This document shows positions 57,527-64,000 of a stretch of DNA of 64,000 nt, piece after piece; position 1 is the stretch's first letter, and each line of letters opens with the position of its first letter. Position numbers and translations under genes: made by a program. The notes under the pieces were generated by a model. That model was not told the origin of the DNA and made no database searches. It saw only the letters and a list, made by a program, of their open reading frames with translations. This DNA comes from Helochares maculicollis (taxonomy: Eukaryota; Arthropoda; Insecta; Coleoptera; Hydrophilidae), in assembly GCA_033557835.1 (NCBI GenBank), contig JAWQRO010000045.1:1-64000 (forward strand), read 5' to 3'.

Positions 57527-58893
57527 AAACAGGGTGTTGCAGAATTAATTGCCAATACTCAACACACATGTTAACAACGCCGCTGTGACCACGACCTAGT
57601 ATTTTCCAAGTGTAAATAAAAATGTTGAAAATTGGGCTAATTTGGGACTCCTGGCATAATTGAAATCGTGCCAATAGACCATGCTGGTTTAAAAAATATT
57701 TTGTAGACACAACGGCACCGATGCTGCTATAAAAATAACGGCATCACAATCAAACACGTCGTTGAATCCTTCAAAACCTCAAGATTAAATTTTTTCATGA
57801 ACGCAAAACCGTCCTTATCAAAGAGAAACAGAAAAAGACCATAAACAACAATTAAAGTGAAACTTCATAACTTGGCGTTTTTCCGAATCATTTAAAACAT
57901 AACGTAACTTCGAAAAAAGATCGCTTTGTATCTTCGATACGATTACAACACACATCGCAAACTGACGTCACTTTTATCTCTATAAAATATCGGCATCATA
58001 ATGAAAACAAAAAGTTAGACCCGTCAAAATCATAAGATAAAATTATTTCGCGAACACAAAACCTTCCTAATAACATAAAGACAGAAAAAAGAACATAAAC
58101 AATCATTTCAGTAAAATTTTATTCGAGCGCGTTGTGTTTTGAACTGGAGATCGAACGTGATCTCGAAAGAATATCGCTTTATATTACCGCCACAAGAAGG
58201 GTGGTTACATCCTACATGACAAACTAAACAATAACTTACTTGTCGACATTCTTTATCGTTAAAATTCGATGGCTACTTAAATACGATGGACTAGAGTCAA
58301 TTTCTGTCACAATTAATAATACAAATTCATGCTATTCAGACGATAAGCTGATTCTACAGACTCCTATCGATAACACATGCACTGCTTCGCTTGCGTCTGT
58401 GGTTTTAAATTGTTTGCGCTTTACATTTTTTGGTGAACATCCGCTTTCAATTTCATCACCTTGGCATAAGAAAATGTTAAGCTAACTTACGTAGTAGTAA
58501 ATAATGAATTAAAAACGAATTGAAATGAACACAATTCGACCAAACACGTGACGCTTGTTTTTTCTCTTCGGTTGAAATCTCCGGCTGTTAACTTTTTTCG
58601 CTCGTCTTTATTTCTTTACAAAGAGAGTTTTTTTTATTATTATTTCGTTAGTTTCGAGTTCAGATGCTTTAAGCGCAAACAAGAAAGTGATTCTTTGAAA
58701 TACCGATAAAATTCGTCTGTGGTCGTTCGACCGACGTCATAGGGAATTCCAACAGTGGTTCTTAACATGTACATGTAATTAATATCTCGGTTACTAATTA
58801 TGTCCCAAAATGCAAACAAAAACCTATCACTTATTATTTCGTATATATACCACCCGGTTAAGTTTTGTAGCTTAATTTTGAAACGCCCTGTAT
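57527..58893. mobile_element. 1.37-kb element with TIRs and internal tandem repeat
   Basis: The left end acagggtgttgcagaattaa (57,529) and the right end, read inverted, acagggcgtttcaaaattaa (ending about 58,893) agree at 17 of 20 positions. Inside, two tandem copies of a 252-bp unit follow each other (ggcatcac at 57,740 and ggcatcat at 57,992; shared gaacRcaaaacc, agacagaaaaa-type and atcgcttt blocks). No transposase is recognisable, so if real it is non-autonomous. Superfamily unknown; a flanking duplication was not clear. Confidence 0.55.
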
Positions 58894-58899
58894 ATACAG

Positions 58900-61800
58900 A
58901 ATCCGATAACATGTAGTTCTAAAACTCTATGGGCATAGCAACGACACGCACATTATCAAACTGGAAAACAATCCAAATCTTTATATAAACAAAAATCGGT
59001 AGAATATACAATATCCAAGAAGATCAGAAGCATAGTCTGCAACAAGTAGTTTATCAAAAAATTAAAATCGTACATTGTCGAGACCTCATATAAACTAAAG
59101 GAAGCGCTACATTTGTTTTTATTTTGTAACATTTACTTGAGAAACCTAAAATTTATTTATTCTTGGCGTCTGTAGTTAACGTTAATTTTCTTAAATGAAA
59201 TCATTTTACCATGAGGGTTAGAGACTGCACCTAAAATGGTAAACGTAACTTTTTTTCTATGATATGTATTTAATATCTAATTTGAAGTACGAGTATCTGT
59301 AATAATACCAACTTCTACTCAGATTACAAGGATCGACAGCGATAATAAAATGTATATGGATAAATATCTTGTACTTCCTATAATTTAAATAATTAAATCT
59401 GTTTGTAATTTATTTCAAATCTAAGTTACACTTTTCTGCAGATATAGAGCTATAAACGGATAACGGTTTTTTATAAACCTTATAATGTTTATTTTGTCAA
59501 GTCGGCAAAACATAATACAGAATTTAATTTACCGTTATGAAATTGATGTTTTCGAAATATTTTATTATTAATTCTCCGTTCACTCATTCCATGCTAAATA
59601 TTCCAGACTTCGGTCGATTAGCTGTATATGTACTGCACAAATTATCTGATGTGTACTTTTAATATTACATAAAATTCATGCACAGCATAAAACGGATAAA
59701 AATGCGAAAATATTTTCCATTCCATAAATCATGCCTTCAGGTTCCTCGTTATTCTGGGGAGGAGATGCGAACTCAGACCGACGCCATGCACAACTCGGCA
59801 AACGCATAAGAACCTTAAATAAAAATAAATCATAAAAGAAATCAGAGATTTCGTAGGCCATCATTTCACATATCAGGTGGATAGGGACAAGTGATTTAGG
59901 TTTCAGGATCAGCGATCCCGCGCGGGGTTGTAAACCCACTTTTACCATCCGACCCTCTCGAGTTTTATGAAAGAAATATTTTAATAAATATAGATTTTTA
60001 AGGGGTCCGGACTTATATGTGGAGGAAAAAACGATTTCCCAGGCTTCATCTGAATAAAGAGTACAAACGCTGTCAACACAACATGTTACGCAATAATGAA
60101 ATGCTCCAAGTTTTTGGGGATGACGTATTCATCTCGTTGAATACTTATTTTGCATTTTAATTTCGTTTTAATGCTCTTCTACATGCCCTGCTCTTCTGCG
60201 GTATGCCCGTTTTGTAGCATTGAACTTGGCATTATTAAAAATAATTCTTTTCGAACATTGCAATTTTATCCACGGGGAAACAAAGACAAATCGCTCTTCG
60301 AGGTTACGAAATTATTGCTGTAAGGCTGCGTATCAGCTTGAACTTTAACGTCTAGACAAATTCCAGTTTTGGTATTACTATCTGGTTTTAGGATTTACCT
60401 TTTTTTTTTAATCCCTCTTGTGAGTCTATTAATTAAGTAGCTGGTTGGAATGTGCCTGTTAGTCACTCGTTTTCTGTCCTAGTAAATCCTCGATTCTGTC
60501 ATTCGATTTTCTTGAATAATTCATCAGTATAATTAGGATTGTTTGTCACGCTTTACCTCTTGTACAACGTAGCAAAAACTATTGAACCCCAACTACGTCA
60601 CTTAAAAAATAAAACTTGATATTAAAAAAAATCAATGAACGGAGAATTTCATGCAAACAGCGTAGCCTACAAGGGGCTTTGTTAAACTATTGTCGTAACC
60701 ATTGAACCTTATGATTATTTTGATAAATTGCTGATTATTATAGCATTTCCAACAACTCCTTATCGTTTGATGATCCCCAAGAGAGAAAAGCTAAGTATTG
60801 ATTAACGAGAAATAAGAAATACGGGTAGCGTGTTTTTGCGCTTATTAGCAGAGTTCACGTTTCACTAGCTAAAAGGCGATTATACATTTTTGTGTAAACA
60901 GCGAAATGAACTGAACTGAACTTGAACCTTAGTTCAGCGATATAAGTGGTGTGTCCATGTATAAGGCTTCTGTTTGGGTGGGCTTTTACAAGACAGCAGA
61001 ACGTTTACATAGTTTAATGCTGAGTTACAGTAACGCATTTAGAATATTACAATTGTATCGGTTTATATATATTAAAATCATTGTAAAATACTTTGGAAAT
61101 ATTGAAGACGGCAGGAAAATAGACAGTTTAAGTAAGTCTCAACTTAGAAATTAAAACCCACTAATAAATTGTCAGTATTTTAGTTGAAAATTGCATAATT
61201 CTATGGGCTAAATAATTATTTTTTAATATAAAGTAGCGAATATTTTAAATCATTGTTTGCAAAACAATCTAAAGACATAATTTTAAATAATATCTCTGTA
61301 ATAAAAGTTTGATTAATTAAAAAAAAATACATATATCTTAGAAATCAAGGCTAAGGCGTATATGCAATTTTGCAGGTTAACAACAGAGTGTTTTATAATC
61401 AAGCTTTTACGGAACTAAGGAAAGCATTAAATCTGTGTCAAAGTAAAATACGAAGTGCATGAGACACCAAAGTATCAAGCTACAAGCTTTTAGTTCGTAT
61501 AGTTATAACTCAGTTATGAGCCAACTTTTATTCTGGCAAAGCATTTTCCATGCAAATTGCAGAATTATTGCTAGTCCAAATAATTTTTTTAAATATTGTA
61601 AAACTAGGTTAATTAATACAGCTTTTAGAGTGGTGTATTATTAACACAATAACGGAAATAAAATATCACTATTTTCCAATTGCATTCTAATACACAGAGT
61701 AAAAAATTTTAGCGAATAACACTTTCAAAGTTTTTGAGTTGCATAGTAAAATAATAAAGTATTAAATAAAACGTTATTCGGTTAGGAAGCAGTAAACATA

Positions 61801-64000
61801 TTATGTCCACCAACATTGTTCTTCCAAACTACCATATGGTTGAGTAATTGAATAAATATTCAAAGGTTGCATATTTCTTGCATTCTTTAAGAAATTCCGT
61901 TTATTTTACATTAACAATAGAAATCTGACACTCTTGACACTAAAAATCCTGCAATTCTTGAAATTTTAAATGTTAAGTTTCTGAATCAAGAATTTACATT
62001 TTAAAATACTTAGGTACTGCATCTTCTAATTTACAATTCACAATAAAAGTTAAAACCGAAACTAGAAGACAGAAACCCAAGTCAGCCATTAAAATTTTAT
62101 AACACTGAATGCCATTCTTGACTTTTCTAAGCTAAAAAATCTGTGCAGTATAGCAAAGCAAAGGTGAAATTCAGCAAATTTTGGAAATTTTGGAATTTGT
62201 GCCCAAAAATATTTAATTGGATAACGTTAGATTAATTTCATATACCAAGATGACGGCAAGGTTCGAAACCGAGATTTGTAATAAAAATAGGCCGAATAAA
62301 GTAAAGGCGATTATAAGGATAGTCCAAAAATTTTATAACTAGCTAAGACATAGTTGAAGTTTTAAAAGCACAAAAATGTGCATATTATAAGATTAAAGCC
62401 TGAAATTTATAAAGAGGAGTTTCTTAATTTTGAATCTCAGTTCCAGGGATATTGAAATTTACAATTAAAATTAAAAAGCTATTAATTTCTTACTACGAGC
62501 ATTATTTGTTCGAAAGTGTTTATGCTTTAATAATATAATCATAAGAGGTATAATATAATTTGAAACAAAATAATAAATGAAAAGGTTCAATTTTTCACAT
62601 GAAATGTTTTTTATACAGTAAAGTAAATTGAATTCTCTTTAAAGGCATTTGAAAAAACTGTATTTTTCTGCAATTGCGCTCGTCAATATGCCCTAGGCAG
62701 AAGTAATTTTACAGCTCGATTCGCTTTAGCGTATCTTTTAATCTTTCAGCTGCATCAACTGACTTTTAGTAATCAAAATATTTAAAGGGTTTTGAACAAT
62801 TATTATTTTTAAGTGTATATAAAACAACCTGGAATGTCTCCACTCATCATTTCAGTATTAATATGCTTCTATGAATAAATATCTCACGTGTGCATGCGTA
62901 GAAATAACACAATCATGGCAAAATTTTACTGTAATAATCTACATTTTGTACTGATATTACTTTTTGATCCACTAAACTAACAAAATAATCCAATTTATCA
63001 ATCGATACTTTACCATTATTAAATTTCAATTATAAACATTATCCAATACCTGCAACAAAAGAAACAATGTATTATTATTATTTAAAATATTAAAAGGCAT
63101 TTATTAAAAACATTATCAAAGAACATTCCGGTAAAAAAACACAAAAAACTGCATAAAATTACCCCCGAATCCTAATAATTAAACAAAAGATATGTATGAT
63201 AAAAAGTCGATAAACTATTTATTTAAGATTTTAGTTTTTTGGTCGATTTAAATTTTGGCTTTTCGTAATTTCATTGATTTGTGCGACTATGAAAAGTTTT
63301 CAATTAACATTATTCGTCTTAATCATAAAAAAACATTTCAAAATTAAAGACGTAGAGACAATAATCGTGCACCATCCCTTTCTTCTATAATTGGTCAACA
63401 GGTCCTATCTTTTCGACAAACCTAACAGTTGATTTGACTTTCCAACCTTGTTGATAAATGTCTGATTTAATGAAAAAGTGACATGTAAGAGAACACTAAG
63501 CCATTTGATTTCGGCATCGTACGAAGAATATTATAATTTACTTTTATAAATATGCTAATATTGCAATATTGTTATTAAGTGGAGGCTCCAGGAAGAGTCA
63601 AAATATTTTCTTTGACAAATAGCTATTAATTTTATTATAAATCATGCACAATATATAAGACGGTTATTTTTAAAAGATTGCAGGTATTATAAATTCGGTA
63701 AATGTAATATGCAGACAGTTTGCGCAGCAGTATCAAGCACTGTATCGTCTTCGTAAAGATCGTTTTCGCTTTCTCGGCGCTGCAACGCGCAGCGGCAGCC
63801 AAGCACGGGTTGATATATTTTCATAATTCACCTGTTAAAATCCACTTAATTCCGTAAATTAAATCTCGTCTCATTCCACGAATTTATTTCCATCATTAAT
63901 TATTTCTTACATCGTTACGTATAATTGAAGGGAATTTTCTCAATTTCTACTCTGCCCGCCGTTCTTCCTTTGCCACCCGATTTATTTATTGTGAATTAGT
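58900..64000. other. gene-poor AT-rich end of window
   Basis: No domain, tRNA or transposon end recognised. Short frames (59,676-59,948 minus, 60,951-61,154 plus, 61,459-61,644 plus) resemble nothing known. 59,740-59,960 and 63,700-63,830 are less AT-rich patches. Confidence 0.4.

Overview
The window reads as AT-rich nuclear DNA of an insect. The only cellular gene I can support is the kinase domain and C-terminus of minibrain (mnb, DYRK1A orthologue), whose protein is close to the insect form of this kinase. Almost everything else recognisable is decayed transposon, mainly mariner. There is no bacterial-type operon, rRNA, CRISPR array or convincing intact tRNA. The insect order cannot be fixed from this sequence.

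Layout. 1-8.9 kb: a chain of mariner remnants on both strands plus a Mutator-like transposase fragment. 10.46-13.68 kb: a nested mariner, with one element inserted at a TA inside another and the host element itself sitting in an interspersed repeat that recurs at 35.9 kb. 15.1-15.9 kb: the RNase H tail of a LINE. 16.2-18.3 kb: two more Mutator-like fragments. 18.8-20.35 kb: a tandem array of roughly 500-bp units whose two long copies share a minus-strand reading frame that differs almost only at third codon positions. 21.6-22.1 kb: a mariner fragment just upstream of mnb.

mnb lies on the plus strand at 22,437-32,018. Four internal coding exons hold the kinase core, and a final exon at 31,720 carries the conserved DYRK1A-type C-terminus. 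All phases and GT/AG sites agree, giving 499 residues. A second phase-compatible terminal exon at 26,358 would give a shorter C-terminus. Exons upstream of 22,437 were not found. The introns hold three mariners. The one at 28,849-31,220 is unusual: its catalytic segment is repeated nine times in tandem with a four-unit higher-order order.

32-64 kb: probable mnb 3' UTR, then gene-poor AT-rich sequence with microsatellites, LINE reverse-transcriptase remnants, a Penelope-like 3' end, further mariner pieces, a 1.37-kb element with terminal inverted repeats, and a short perfect hairpin. Several less AT-rich islands have no identifiable coding content and could be regulatory.

The mnb exons form one transcription unit. 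The transposons look inactive: nearly all have stops, frameshifts or deletions. No read shows a functioning new multi-gene system. The strongest leads are the nine-fold transposase module array, the constrained reading frame in the 18.8-kb array, and the alternative mnb end.
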